Shown: one piece after another, positions 24,917-34,252 of the stretch
Numbering within the stretch: position 1 is the stretch's first letter
Layout of the letters: every line of letters starts with the position of its first letter
Origin: Micromonospora qiuiae
GTDB taxonomy: Bacteria; Actinomycetota; Actinomycetes; Mycobacteriales; Micromonosporaceae
Direction: 5' to 3'
Length of the DNA stretch: 42,312 nucleotides
NCBI RefSeq assembly: GCF_016863555.1
Contig: NZ_BOPC01000072.1
Coordinates: forward strand, 1 to 42,312
Notes under the pieces: model-generated
Seen by the model: the letters and a program-made list of their open reading frames with translations, nothing else
What the model was told of the DNA's origin: nothing
The model's database searches: none
Program-made: the position numbers and the translations under genes

Positions 24917-25278
24917 CGATCGCTCCCGGCGGCGAGGACCGCGGGTTCGGGTTGCCTGGTGGATCGGCATCGTCCGAGTGCTCGGCGCGGCGCTATCGAC
25001 CTGCCCTGGTGAGACCATGTGCGCCAGGTTATTGAGCGGTCCGCACCGCGCAGTAGAGAAGAACCGGCAACGACTCGCGGATCGGATCGTGTGCATTGTT
25101 CTGCCGGTTGTTCTCTGCATGCGCCAGGGTTTGCGAGCCATCATCGATTTGCGTCCATCATGTGTGCGCCGGCTCGGTCCAAGCCGCGTGGGCTTGCGTT
25201 TCGTTCACTCGGCCGGCCCGTCCGGCATGTCGCCGACCGCCGGGTGGATGACGACGCACTCGATCGTGGGAGGCCCGA
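24917..25278. promoter_or_regulatory. divergent promoter region between condensation-like and AMP-ligase genes
   Basis: A 362-bp gap if the GTG at 24916 is the start. It contains a long-armed inverted repeat (see 25055-25116). TGCGCCAGG occurs near 25020 and again near 25120, 100 bp apart, bracketing that repeat. The ligase has GGGAGG just before its ATG. Both genes may be controlled from here. Confidence 0.5.
25055..25116. repeat. imperfect inverted repeat, candidate operator
   Basis: Left arm AGAGAAGAACCGGCA (25055-25069) and right arm TGCCGGTTGTTCTCT (25102-25116) are reverse complements with one mismatch in 15, separated by 32 bp. It lies in the gap between two divergent cluster genes, a natural place for a shared operator. 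A transposon footprint is less likely, as no transposase remnant is seen. Confidence 0.55.
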
Positions 25279-26751
<1,473 letters not shown>

Positions 26752-26765
26752 TCACGGCCCGGTCT

Positions 26766-29735
26766 TCACCTCTCTCCGGTCGGCTCGTTCCCACCTCGCG
26801 CCGGTAGCCGGCCGGCGGCCCGGCGCAACGCGCCCAGCTCTTCGATGGAACGCGTGTGCCACGGGTTGTTCTTCTGCATTGCGAATGCGTTCGCGGCCTG
26901 CACGAAGAATTGTTCCGCGGTATCGAACTCACCCCGACCCATGTAGACCCGACCGAGCCCGAACAAGGCGTGTGCGTGTACATTCCGCTCGTGCGTCATC
27001 CGGCATATCTCGACCGCCTCGCTGAAATGAATCTCGGCCGCCGTGAATTCGTTCTGGTCCAACAGGGCCCCGCCGAGGCCGTTGAGGGCATAGGACTGGC
27101 CGATGCGATCGTCCTGCGCCCGAGCCAGATCCAGTGCCGATTGGAAAACGGCCTTCGCAGCCAGCGACTGCCCTGAGTCGGCGAACACCTCACCGAGCCG
27201 GTACAACGCCTGTGCCTGAAGGCGCCGGTTACCGAGTTGTTCACCCAGTGCGAGCGACTCCTTCGCCAGGATCTCAGCCCGGCCCGAGGAACCGAGATCC
27301 AGGTGGCTGCGAGCGAGTCCACTTAGTACATGGGCCTGTGCGCCCAGATCGCCTACTGCCCGAAACTTCTCCAGGGCCTGCTCGTAACGCAGCACCGCCA
27401 TGGCGGGCCGGCCCTGAATTCGGTCCAGGTGAGCAAGGTTGCGCAGCGTCAATGCCGACCCGGCCTGATCGCCGGCCGCATCGAACAGGCTCATGGCGTG
27501 TAGCAGGTTCTCGCCGTCGTCCTCGGCGTGTTGGGCGATGCCCAGCGAGCCGAGCGACGCCAACACGGCGGCGTTGCCCCGGCGATTGCCGGCCCTGCTG
27601 GTGGCCTCCAGCGCGATGTTGTGCGCCGTACGCCACTCGGCGAACAGGCCGCGTCTCTCGTACATGGTGACCGAAACGATGGCCAACTCCCAGCACAGCT
27701 CGTCCAGCTCCAGCTCCGCCGCCTGGCGGATCGCCACCTCCAGCGTGGTGCGCTCCTCGTCAAACCAGGCCGTCGGATCGCCGAGGAAACGGTCGAACTC
27801 GGCACGTGCGCCGGCCCATCGGGGCGCCGTGCCGTGCAGAACCGCGAAGCGCCCCCCATAGATCCGTTGATGAGCCTCCTCGGCGAAGGCGAGTAGGGCG
27901 CCGAGCGACCGGGTGACCGCCTCTACGCACTCCTTCCTGTCGTCCTGCGTCAGCCGGTGCTCGCTCGCAAACACCCGCACCAGCTCGTGGAATCGGTAGC
28001 GGGGTTGCCTGGTGAGTGCGGAGAAGTGAGCCTCCAGCAGCCGGACGTCCGCGAGCTCGTCGAGGAGTGTCGTCGCCCGCTTCGTGTCGCAGTCCAGCAG
28101 AGCCGCCGCGGTCCAGGCGCTGAACTCGTGTATCTCCAGTGCACTGAGGAGCCAGAACAGAGTCTGCGCCGGCACGGTGAGTGACTCGTACACGTCAGCG
28201 AGCAGCGAGCGGACCCCGACGTCGCCGTGGGACAGTTCGTCCAGCCGAGACCGCTCGTCGCGCAGTCGGTCCAGCAGGGTGCCAACCGCCCAGTGCGGGT
28301 GCGCAGCCAGTCGGACCGCGGCGATCCGCACGGCCAGGGGCAGGCCGCCGCACATCCGGGTCAGCTCCGCAGCGGCGTCGGGCGCCGCGGCGACCCGCTG
28401 CTCTCCGCATATCCGGCCGAGCAGGGTCAGGCTCTCGTCGGCCGACATCATGGCGACATCGATGGCCCGAGCGCCCGGGATGCCGGCGAGCCTGCGGCGG
28501 CTGGTGATCAGCACCGCCGGACCCGGCACGCCGGGGAGCAGGTCGGCGATCTGGTCCTCGTTGCCGACATCGTCCAGCACGATCAGCAGCCGTCGCATCG
28601 CCATCTGGCTGCGTAGCAGGTTGATCCGCTGCCCGGGCGCGACCGGAATCGCCGCCGGGGCAACGCCGAGTCCGTGCAGGAGGTCGCTGAGCACCGCGTC
28701 GGTCGAGCGTGGCTGCGCGGTGCTCCCGTAGAGGCAGGCGTAGAGGCTGCCGTTGACGAACTTGGTGCGTAACAGATGCGCGACGTGCAGGGCCAGCGAG
28801 GTCTTGCCGCAGCCCGGTGCGCCGGTGATGACGGCGATCGGTATCTGTTTGGTGTCCTCGCTGGTCAGGGTGGCGGCCAGGCCGTCGATCAGCGCGGCAT
28901 GGCCGACGAAGTCCGGCAGATCGGCGGGCAACTCCTGCGGAGGGTGCACGCTCGTGGCGGTCCCGGTACGTCTGTCGTCCACGGGACCGCTGATGCTGTT
29001 GTCCTGGCTGAGAATCGCGCGTTCCAGTTTGCGCAGGTACTGGCTCGGCTCGATGCCCAGTTCGTTCACCAGGTTGCTGCGGGCCGTACGGTACGTCGCC
29101 AGGGCTTCAGCCTGCCGTCCTGACCGATAGAGAGCGAGCATTCGGAACCCCCATAGGCGCTCCCGCAGGGGGTGCTCCGTGGTCAACGCGGCCAGCTCCT
29201 CGACAAGCTCCCGATGACCGCCCAGGCCCAGACGGATCTCGGCGCGATCCTCCAGCGCCATGATCCGCCGCTCCTCCAGACGGTGGGAGACGACTTCCGC
29301 GGCCCGGCCGGGTACTCCGCCCAACGCCGGGCCGGACCAGATGTCGATCGCGCGGTCCAAATGTGTCAGCGCCTCGTCCAGCCGCCCTTTGGCAGCGGCG
29401 GACCGGCCCTGGGCGAGGGCGTCGTCGAACATGAGGTAGTCGAGCTGCTGGCGAGCCACCCGGATGGAATACCCGAGTGGGTTGGTGTCGATGATCTCCG
29501 GGCTGCGGAGAGCCCGGCGCAGCGCGGAGATGCAGATCTGGATCTGACCACGCGCGCTGGACGGCGGGGAAGCGTCCCAAACGGCGCCGATCAGCTTGTC
29601 GACGGTCACGACATGGTTGGCGGCCATCAGCAAATTGGCCAGCACTGTACGTTGCCGGGGGGAGGTTATCGGCACGGGGGAACCATCGACCAGGGCTTCC
29701 AATGTTCCAAGAACCCGGAACTCGACTCGCACCAT
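26766..29735 (-). CDS. SARP-family regulator with NB-ARC ATPase and TPR domains (AfsR-like)
   Basis: A 989-residue activator. Residues 1-95 are the OmpR-like winged helix (VRVEFRVLGTLEAL, PRQRTVLANLLM); 100-245 the BTAD domain (RLWGFRMLALYRSGRQAEAL, NELGIEPS); 275-600 an NB-ARC NTPase with Walker A GAPGCGKT (Lys311), Walker B LLIVLDDV and GLPLAVRIAA; then TPR-like repeats to the end (QAQALYRLGEVF, QSYALNGLGGALLDQ, HALFGLGRVYMGRG). Large SARPs of this type switch on secondary-metabolite clusters in response to ATP or a partner signal. It is the most likely master activator of this cluster. The ATG at 29735 opens the canonical N-terminus; the frame stays open to 30308 but the extra part is non-coding in character. 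Confidence 0.95.
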   Translation of the reverse strand: MVRVEFRVLGTLEALVDGSPVPITSPRQRTVLANLLMAANHVVTVDKLIGAVWDASPPSSARGQIQICISALRRALRSPEIIDTNPLGYSIRVARQQLDYLMFDDALAQGRSAAAKGRLDEALTHLDRAIDIWSGPALGGVPGRAAEVVSHRLEERRIMALEDRAEIRLGLGGHRELVEELAALTTEHPLRERLWGFRMLALYRSGRQAEALATYRTARSNLVNELGIEPSQYLRKLERAILSQDNSISGPVDDRRTGTATSVHPPQELPADLPDFVGHAALIDGLAATLTSEDTKQIPIAVITGAPGCGKTSLALHVAHLLRTKFVNGSLYACLYGSTAQPRSTDAVLSDLLHGLGVAPAAIPVAPGQRINLLRSQMAMRRLLIVLDDVGNEDQIADLLPGVPGPAVLITSRRRLAGIPGARAIDVAMMSADESLTLLGRICGEQRVAAAPDAAAELTRMCGGLPLAVRIAAVRLAAHPHWAVGTLLDRLRDERSRLDELSHGDVGVRSLLADVYESLTVPAQTLFWLLSALEIHEFSAWTAAALLDCDTKRATTLLDELADVRLLEAHFSALTRQPRYRFHELVRVFASEHRLTQDDRKECVEAVTRSLGALLAFAEEAHQRIYGGRFAVLHGTAPRWAGARAEFDRFLGDPTAWFDEERTTLEVAIRQAAELELDELCWELAIVSVTMYERRGLFAEWRTAHNIALEATSRAGNRRGNAAVLASLGSLGIAQHAEDDGENLLHAMSLFDAAGDQAGSALTLRNLAHLDRIQGRPAMAVLRYEQALEKFRAVGDLGAQAHVLSGLARSHLDLGSSGRAEILAKESLALGEQLGNRRLQAQALYRLGEVFADSGQSLAAKAVFQSALDLARAQDDRIGQSYALNGLGGALLDQNEFTAAEIHFSEAVEICRMTHERNVHAHALFGLGRVYMGRGEFDTAEQFFVQAANAFAMQKNNPWHTRSIEELGALRRAAGRLPARGGNEPTGER

Positions 29736-30102
29736 GCCAGTAGCATACGGTATCACGCAACGACGAACGTCAATCACATTTGCCCTGGTCGCCGTTCGGG
29801 TGGCAAGCGGACGGACTCGAGCGAGATGCCGAGCCGGGATACCGCGGAGTAACCCCAATTCGTCAGCGCCGCTTTGACAGGCTGTAGATAGTCTTGTTGT
29901 TGGAGTATATGGGCGAATCTCGGTAATTCTGATGGATGGTTTGGCTGTCGCTCGATGTCGCGAGGTTCCGGCATGTCGTGAGGTTCCGGCTTGATCGGTT
30001 TGTCCGCCCATGGTTGATTGCTGTGCCCGGTGGTCGCCGCGAGGAGCCGTTCTCCCGGGCCCGGGTGGGCACGGCATGCTTGGCTCCCACCGGACCCGTC
30101 GC
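29736..30102. promoter_or_regulatory. SARP upstream region
   Basis: A 367-bp stretch between the leftward carrier gene and the SARP gene. Parts of it (about 29880-29945) are clearly richer in A/T than the surrounding genes, as expected of a promoter. It carries an 18-bp tandem repeat and, alternatively, a small overlapping frame (both listed separately). Confidence 0.5.
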
Positions 30103-30106
30103 TCAC
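29774..30106 (-). CDS. possible small protein, coupled to carrier gene (doubtful)
   Basis: A 110-codon frame whose GTG overlaps the stop of the carrier gene by 4 bp, the same coupling used elsewhere in this cluster. The product has no recognised domain. Its middle uses codons rare in such genomes (TTA, AGA, ATA) and lies in an A/T-richer stretch, which argues for a promoter region instead. If it is real, the TTA codon would make it dependent on the bldA tRNA. Low confidence. Confidence 0.25.
   Translation of the reverse strand: MSDGSGGSQACRAHPGPGERLLAATTGHSNQPWADKPIKPEPHDMPEPRDIERQPNHPSELPRFAHILQQQDYLQPVKAALTNWGYSAVSRLGISLESVRLPPERRPGQM
29955..29990. repeat. 18-bp tandem direct repeat upstream of SARP gene
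   Basis: ATGTCGCGAGGTTCCGGC (29955-29972) is followed directly by ATGTCGTGAGGTTCCGGC (29973-29990), with one mismatch. It lies about 220 bp upstream of the SARP start. It may be a regulator-binding repeat; the 18-bp period differs from the classical 11/22-bp SARP spacing. Confidence 0.6.
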
Positions 30107-30411
30107 CTGCGCCTGATACGTGCATCCTGTTCGGAGACGGGATAACCGGGCAGGGCCGAGGCCAGGGTCGCGACGGTCGGCCAGTCGAACAGCGCTCGTT
30201 CCGGCAGGTGCCGGCCCAGAGCGACGCGCAACCTGGCCACGGCCTGCGTCGCGAGCACCGAATGGCCGCCGAGGTCGAAGAAGTTGTCGTGCCGTCCGAC
30301 CTCGTCAAGGTTCAGTACCTCGGCCCACACCTCGGCGATGACCCGCTCCGTAGTGGTGCTTGGCACGTCCTCCTCGGTGAGCGATGACTGTGCGTAGCTG
30401 ATCTCGTTCAT
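30103..30411 (-). CDS. free-standing peptidyl/acyl carrier protein 1
   Basis: A 102-residue protein with one carrier domain: TERVIAEVWAEVLNLDEV, then HDNFFDLGGHSVLATQAVARL, whose Ser in GGHS takes the phosphopantetheine arm, then RALFDWPTVATLASAL. It has about 20 extra residues before the domain and a short basic tail. GGHS-type carriers serve A domains of internal NRPS modules or stand-alone loading. It could be charged by the free A protein (1926-3398) or the AMP ligase (25279-26751) and donate to the C domain that opens NRPS1 (inference). The ATG at 30411 lies 9-10 nt after a GAGGGGG run; a closer ATG 7 nt upstream is out of frame. Confidence 0.9.
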   Translation of the reverse strand: MNEISYAQSSLTEEDVPSTTTERVIAEVWAEVLNLDEVGRHDNFFDLGGHSVLATQAVARLRVALGRHLPERALFDWPTVATLASALPGYPVSEQDARIRRR

Positions 30412-30668
30412 CGTTCATTACCCCCTCGGTCGGCGACAATATGGCGGCGAATAGCGAACGGTCGCAGGCTCGCCACCCATCGGCGTGAATTGTGGTCCGA
30501 TTCGACCGGCGCAGGCAAGGATGGGCGGGAAGAAGCAACGGCAGTCAACCTCTTCCGAGATTTCTGCCGATCCGTCTCTGCGACCACTCAGGCTTCCGTG
30601 GCACATTGGCGACTGTTCTCAATCGATGCCGACGGCTCGGACTGCCGCCGTTACGGAAGGAGCGGTTG

Positions 30669-31202
30669 ATGGTTGGCTTGACAGAGCTCGCAGCCACCCT
30701 GCGGAAGCATTCGGCCGTGCGTAATGCCCGGGCGACGACGATACGCCACGATGATCGGGACGCCACGATCGGCGTGGTCGAGTTCTCCCAGTACGTGAGT
30801 GGGCCGGAACTTCGAGGCTACGTATGGGACCGGCTCGGTGCGTGCTGCGGATTGGACGGTGTGCTACTCGTCGACGCCATGCCGCTCGCCGGCGACGCAC
30901 TCGACACCGAATACATCCGGTCCGCCGTCATCGCCGGCGCGTGTACCCTGTTCGAAGGTCCGGTCGACCACATCGAAGAACGGCTCCTGTCGATCTGGGC
31001 CGGCACCATGAACCTGAAATGGATCGGCGTGCACGACGACTTCCTGGACCTCGGCGGCGACTCGATGGTGGCGGTCGAAATCCTTTCGAAGATCGAGGAC
31101 GAGTTCGGCGAGGCGCTGGACGTCTACGACTTCATGAGCACCTACAGCATCCGCGGCGTCGCCGGCCTCCTGCGTGAATGCCGGGTACTGCAACAGCAGT
31201 GA
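30669..31202 (+). CDS. free-standing carrier protein 2 with remnant adenylation C-terminal subdomain
   Basis: A 177-residue protein. Residues about 105-175 are a carrier domain: EERLLSIWAGTMNLKWIGV, then HDDFLDLGGDSMVAVEIL with Ser in GGDS, then DFMSTYSIRGVAGLL. Residues about 35-90 (VVEFSQYVSG, LRGYVWDRLG, VLLVDAMPLAGDALD) follow the layout of an adenylation domain's mobile C-terminal part (LRxxLxxRLPxYMVP, LDALPLTPNGKLD), but the catalytic A10 Lys is lost (AGDALD for NGKLD). It therefore looks like the tail of an A-T module with the A core deleted, now needing a separate loading enzyme. AAGGAG precedes the ATG at 30669. It is divergent from carrier protein 1 and is the last cluster gene before the right edge. 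Confidence 0.82.
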   Translation: MVGLTELAATLRKHSAVRNARATTIRHDDRDATIGVVEFSQYVSGPELRGYVWDRLGACCGLDGVLLVDAMPLAGDALDTEYIRSAVIAGACTLFEGPVDHIEERLLSIWAGTMNLKWIGVHDDFLDLGGDSMVAVEILSKIEDEFGEALDVYDFMSTYSIRGVAGLLRECRVLQQQ

Positions 31203-31214
31203 GCCGGATCAGCA

Positions 31215-31316
31215 TTACTGCCTGGTCGGGGGGAGTGACCCGAGGAGGGTTACGACGTCGGGCGCGATGGCGTAGCCGAGCATTCCGACCCCCAGAGTGG
31301 GGCACCGCGCCGTCAT
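31215..31316 (-). pseudogene. truncated N-terminus of a Gfo/Idh/MocA-type oxidoreductase
   Basis: The ATG at 31316 overlaps the stop of the alcohol dehydrogenase gene by 4 bp (ATGA). It begins MTARCPTLGVGMLGYA, matching the first strand and dinucleotide-binding glycine turn of Gfo/Idh/MocA sugar dehydrogenases (LGVGMLGYAFMGxAH). After Ala16 the similarity ends abruptly and a stop comes at codon 34. It is the stump of the last gene of the catabolic operon, cut at about position 31267, and marks the right edge of the NRPS cluster. It is short, so the family call is moderate. Confidence 0.62.
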
Positions 31317-32566
31317 GTGGAAGGCCGGTCGCTGTCTCTGCTCTGAGTCAGGGCGTGTCGGGTCCGATCCCCGGTCCAGGCCGCTTCGAGGATCGCGGTC
31401 AGGCTGGCGGTGTCGGTCGGGCCTGGATGGTTCTGGATCAAGCGGGTGACGCCACTGGCCATCTCCGCGAAACGCGGGAGGTCGGCGCGTGCCACGCCGA
31501 TGTCCGCCAAGGTGGGAGGGATGCCGATGTCGGCAAGGAGCCCGTCGAGCCAGGTGAGGAACGTATCTGCGGCCTCGGCATCCGAGGCGTCGGTCACGTC
31601 GAGCCCGCACACCCCGGCGAGGATGGCCAACCGGTCGCCGATGGCATCCCTGGCCGCGTCCAGCGCGTAGGGCAGTAGCAGCCCGACGCCCAGGCCGTGC
31701 GGCGTGTGCGTGGCTGCGCCGATGGGGTACTGGAGAGCGTGCGGGGCCGCGTTGCCCGCGTGGGAAAAGGCGAGCCCGGCGAGCATGGACCCATAGGACA
31801 TGTCCGCGCGCGCGTCCGTGTCGCCTCCGTCCCTGACAGCACGAAGCAAGCTACGGGCGATCCGCTCCGCGGCCAGGAGCGCGTAGTGGTCGGTGATCGG
31901 GTTGCGGCCGAGGAACACCTGCTCCACCGGGTCGCGCGGTCCGTGGGCCCGGGGTCGCGCGGTGTAGCTCTCCACCGCGTGACAGAACGCGTCGATGCCG
32001 GAGTGGGCGGTGACGGTCGCAGGGCAGGTGTAGGTGAGTTCGGGGTCGACGATGGCGAAGTCGGGCACGATGTGGACGCTGGAAACCCCCACCTTCAGCT
32101 CGCGGTCCGGGTCGGTCAGCACCGAGACGGGTGTGAGCTCGGAGCCGGTGCCTGACGTCGTCGGGACCGCGACGAGAGGAATCGTCGGCCCCGGCACCTT
32201 CGATTCGCCGTAGAAGTCGCGCGGCGTCCCACCGTGGCGCCAGATGACGCCGACGATTTTGGCGAGGTCGATCACCGTGCCACCCCCGATGGCGAGGATC
32301 ACGTCGGCGTCCACCTCGGCGGCGACCGAGACGGCCAGGTCGACATCGGCGAGTGGCACGTCTGGAGTGGCGTCGGAGAACACCTCGACGACCTCGACTT
32401 TCTCCCGCACGGCGGCCACGATCCCGGCCACGCCCGGCTGCTCCAGAACGACCTGGTCGGTCACGATGAGGACTCGCGAGCCACTCTCGGCCACCACTCG
32501 TGGGATGTTCTGCGCGACCCCTTCGCCCACTATCAGCTGGCGTGGTCCGCGGACGGTCTCAAGCAT
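31313..32566 (-). CDS. iron-containing (group III) alcohol dehydrogenase
   Basis: A 417-residue enzyme with NAD-binding GGGTVIDLAK, PTTSGTGSE, and the metal-site region HSGIDAFCHAVESY and HALQYPIGAATHTPHG, typical of group III alcohol dehydrogenases and hydroxyacid-oxoacid transhydrogenases. It probably interconverts an alcohol or hydroxyacid with an aldehyde or oxoacid. Beside an aldehyde dehydrogenase it could form a two-step alcohol-to-acid route for the compound imported by the adjacent ABC transporter (inference); the substrate is unknown. The ATG at 32566 has a GGAAAGG site 8 bp upstream. Its stop overlaps the start codon of a truncated oxidoreductase. Confidence 0.92.
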   Translation of the reverse strand: MLETVRGPRQLIVGEGVAQNIPRVVAESGSRVLIVTDQVVLEQPGVAGIVAAVREKVEVVEVFSDATPDVPLADVDLAVSVAAEVDADVILAIGGGTVIDLAKIVGVIWRHGGTPRDFYGESKVPGPTIPLVAVPTTSGTGSELTPVSVLTDPDRELKVGVSSVHIVPDFAIVDPELTYTCPATVTAHSGIDAFCHAVESYTARPRAHGPRDPVEQVFLGRNPITDHYALLAAERIARSLLRAVRDGGDTDARADMSYGSMLAGLAFSHAGNAAPHALQYPIGAATHTPHGLGVGLLLPYALDAARDAIGDRLAILAGVCGLDVTDASDAEAADTFLTWLDGLLADIGIPPTLADIGVARADLPRFAEMASGVTRLIQNHPGPTDTASLTAILEAAWTGDRTRHALTQSRDSDRPST

Positions 32567-32567
32567 G

Positions 32568-32708
32568 TCAGTGCCTTTCCGGAACGTCGGCGGCGATTTG
32601 CTGGGTGCACGTCCAGGTCACCTGCGAGACCGGGACGACGTCGGCGAGGTTGGTCGCCCGGGTGGCGCAGGCGCGCGCGCCGGGCGCCCGGCGCAGCAGG
32701 CCGATCAC
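32568..32708 (-). CDS. possible 46-residue protein fitting exactly between two operon genes
   Basis: Its GTG at 32708 overlaps the aldehyde dehydrogenase stop by 4 bp (GTGA) and its stop lies 1 nt before the ATG of the alcohol dehydrogenase. The sequence (VIGLLRRAPGAR, then TNLADVVPVSQVTWTC, then AADVPERH) has no known domain. The perfect fit suggests a real coupled gene, but a short frame in high-GC DNA can arise by chance. The alternative is a 138-bp spacer with a hairpin. Confidence 0.3.
   Translation of the reverse strand: MIGLLRRAPGARACATRATNLADVVPVSQVTWTCTQQIAADVPERH
32677..32694. repeat. 18-bp perfect GC palindrome within operon
   Basis: GCGCCGGGCGCCCGGCGC is self-complementary. It lies just after the aldehyde dehydrogenase stop inside the leftward operon, so it could be an mRNA-stabilising or attenuating hairpin between the two dehydrogenase genes. 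Confidence 0.6.
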
Positions 32709-34165
32709 GATAGGTCGATCGACGCGTAGGTGAGGTCGAGGTACTCAAGAATGCCCTCGTGTGACCCCTCCCTGCCGATCCCGGACTGCTTCACGCCTCC
32801 GAACGGAGCTGACGGGTCCGATATCAGACCACGGTTGATGCCGAGCATTCCGGTATCTAGCCCCTCGGTGAACCGGAGCGCCCGCTGCAGGTCACGGGTG
32901 AAGATGTATCCGGCCAGGCCGTGCTCGGTGTCGTTGGCTTTCGCCATCACCTCGTCGTCGGACGTGAACGAGATGATCGGCGCCACCGGGCCGAAGATCT
33001 CGGCCTCCAGCATCCGGGCATCTTCGGGCACGTCGACGAGGACCGTAGGCGGGTAGAAGTGGCCCGGCCCATCCGGACGCTCGCCGCCCACCAAGACCCG
33101 GGCGCCGCGATCGACCGCGTCGGCGACGAGCTCGTCGATCTTGGTGACCGAGGCCTCGTCGATCAACGCCCCGACGTCCACGCCGTCGTCGAGACCATGG
33201 CCCACCGAAAGCGCTTCCATCCGCTCGGCGAAGCGCGCCGTGAACTCCTCGCGCACCGGCTCCTCGACGTAGATCCGGTTGGCCGCGATGCAGGACTGCC
33301 CGATGTTGCGCATCTTGGCCACCATCGCACCGTCGAGCGCGACGTCCAGGTCAGCGTCGGCGCACACGATCAAGGCCGCGTTGCCGCCCAGTTCCATGGA
33401 GGTGCGCAGCACGTTGTCCGCAGCCTGTCGTAGCAGCACGCGCCCGACCTCGGTCGACCCGGTGAACGAAAGCTTGCGGGTCCGACTGTCGGCTAGCAGT
33501 GCTGAGACCACCTCGCCGGCACGCTTGGTGGTCACCACGTTGACAACGCCCGGGGGAACGCCGACCTCCTCCATGATTCGGGCCAGGAACAGCATGGTGA
33601 GTGGCGTCTGGGCTGCTGGCTTGGTGATCGTCGTGCAGCCCGCCGCCAGCGCAGGAGCGATCTTGCGGGCACCCATGGCCAACGGAAAGTTCCAGGGCGT
33701 CACGAAGACGCACGGTCCGACCGGCTTCGGCACGGTGAGGATGCGATATCCACCTGCGGGAGCGGTGCTGTAGCGCCCCTCGACGCGTACCGCCTCCTCG
33801 GCGAACCAACGGAAGAACTCGGCGCCGTAGGCCACCTCTCCCCGAGCCTCGGCGAGCGGCTTGCCCATCTCGAGCGTTATCAGCCGGGCGACCTCCTCGG
33901 ATCGCTCGGTCAGTGCCCGGTACGTCGCGGTCAACAACTCTGACCGTTTCCGCGGTGGGGTCGCCGCCCACTCCGTCATTGCCTTGCTCGCCACGTCCAG
34001 CGCGGCGAGCCCGTCAACGACGTCGGCGTCCGCCACCTCGGCGATGGTCTTGCCGGTGGCCGGGTCCTCGACGGCAAAGGTCGCTCCGCTTGCGGCGTCG
34101 CGCCAGGCGTCGCCGATCCGGAGCCGCCGGTGCTCGGGGGCCAGGGCGTTCATCGGGTCACTCAT
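32705..34165 (-). CDS. NAD(P)-dependent aldehyde dehydrogenase (succinate-semialdehyde dehydrogenase-like)
   Basis: A 486-residue aldehyde dehydrogenase with all catalytic landmarks: TPWNFPLAMGARKIAPALAAG, Lys182 in TITKP, FTGSTEVGR, Glu258 in MELGG, Cys292 in GQSCIAANR, and EIFGPVAPI. The GQSC form and overall pattern are those of the GabD/succinate-semialdehyde and glycolaldehyde dehydrogenase group. It oxidises an aldehyde to the acid; the physiological substrate cannot be told. The ATG at 34165 has AGGAGG seven bases upstream; an earlier in-frame ATG at 34186 would sit in front of that site. It follows the ABC-transporter ATPases in one leftward operon. Confidence 0.93.
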   Translation of the reverse strand: MSDPMNALAPEHRRLRIGDAWRDAASGATFAVEDPATGKTIAEVADADVVDGLAALDVASKAMTEWAATPPRKRSELLTATYRALTERSEEVARLITLEMGKPLAEARGEVAYGAEFFRWFAEEAVRVEGRYSTAPAGGYRILTVPKPVGPCVFVTPWNFPLAMGARKIAPALAAGCTTITKPAAQTPLTMLFLARIMEEVGVPPGVVNVVTTKRAGEVVSALLADSRTRKLSFTGSTEVGRVLLRQAADNVLRTSMELGGNAALIVCADADLDVALDGAMVAKMRNIGQSCIAANRIYVEEPVREEFTARFAERMEALSVGHGLDDGVDVGALIDEASVTKIDELVADAVDRGARVLVGGERPDGPGHFYPPTVLVDVPEDARMLEAEIFGPVAPIISFTSDDEVMAKANDTEHGLAGYIFTRDLQRALRFTEGLDTGMLGINRGLISDPSAPFGGVKQSGIGREGSHEGILEYLDLTYASIDLS

Positions 34166-34252
34166 TGCGTCGCCTCCTGTGCTCACTGGTGACGGTCCGC
34201 CGAGGCACGATCGCCATGTGCGGGCGCATGTTGCCGTCGCCGCCCGGCGCGG

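Noticed and set aside
25055..25116. Insertion-sequence terminal inverted repeats
   Set aside because: The arms are only 32 bp apart with no transposase remnant and no flanking target duplication visible.
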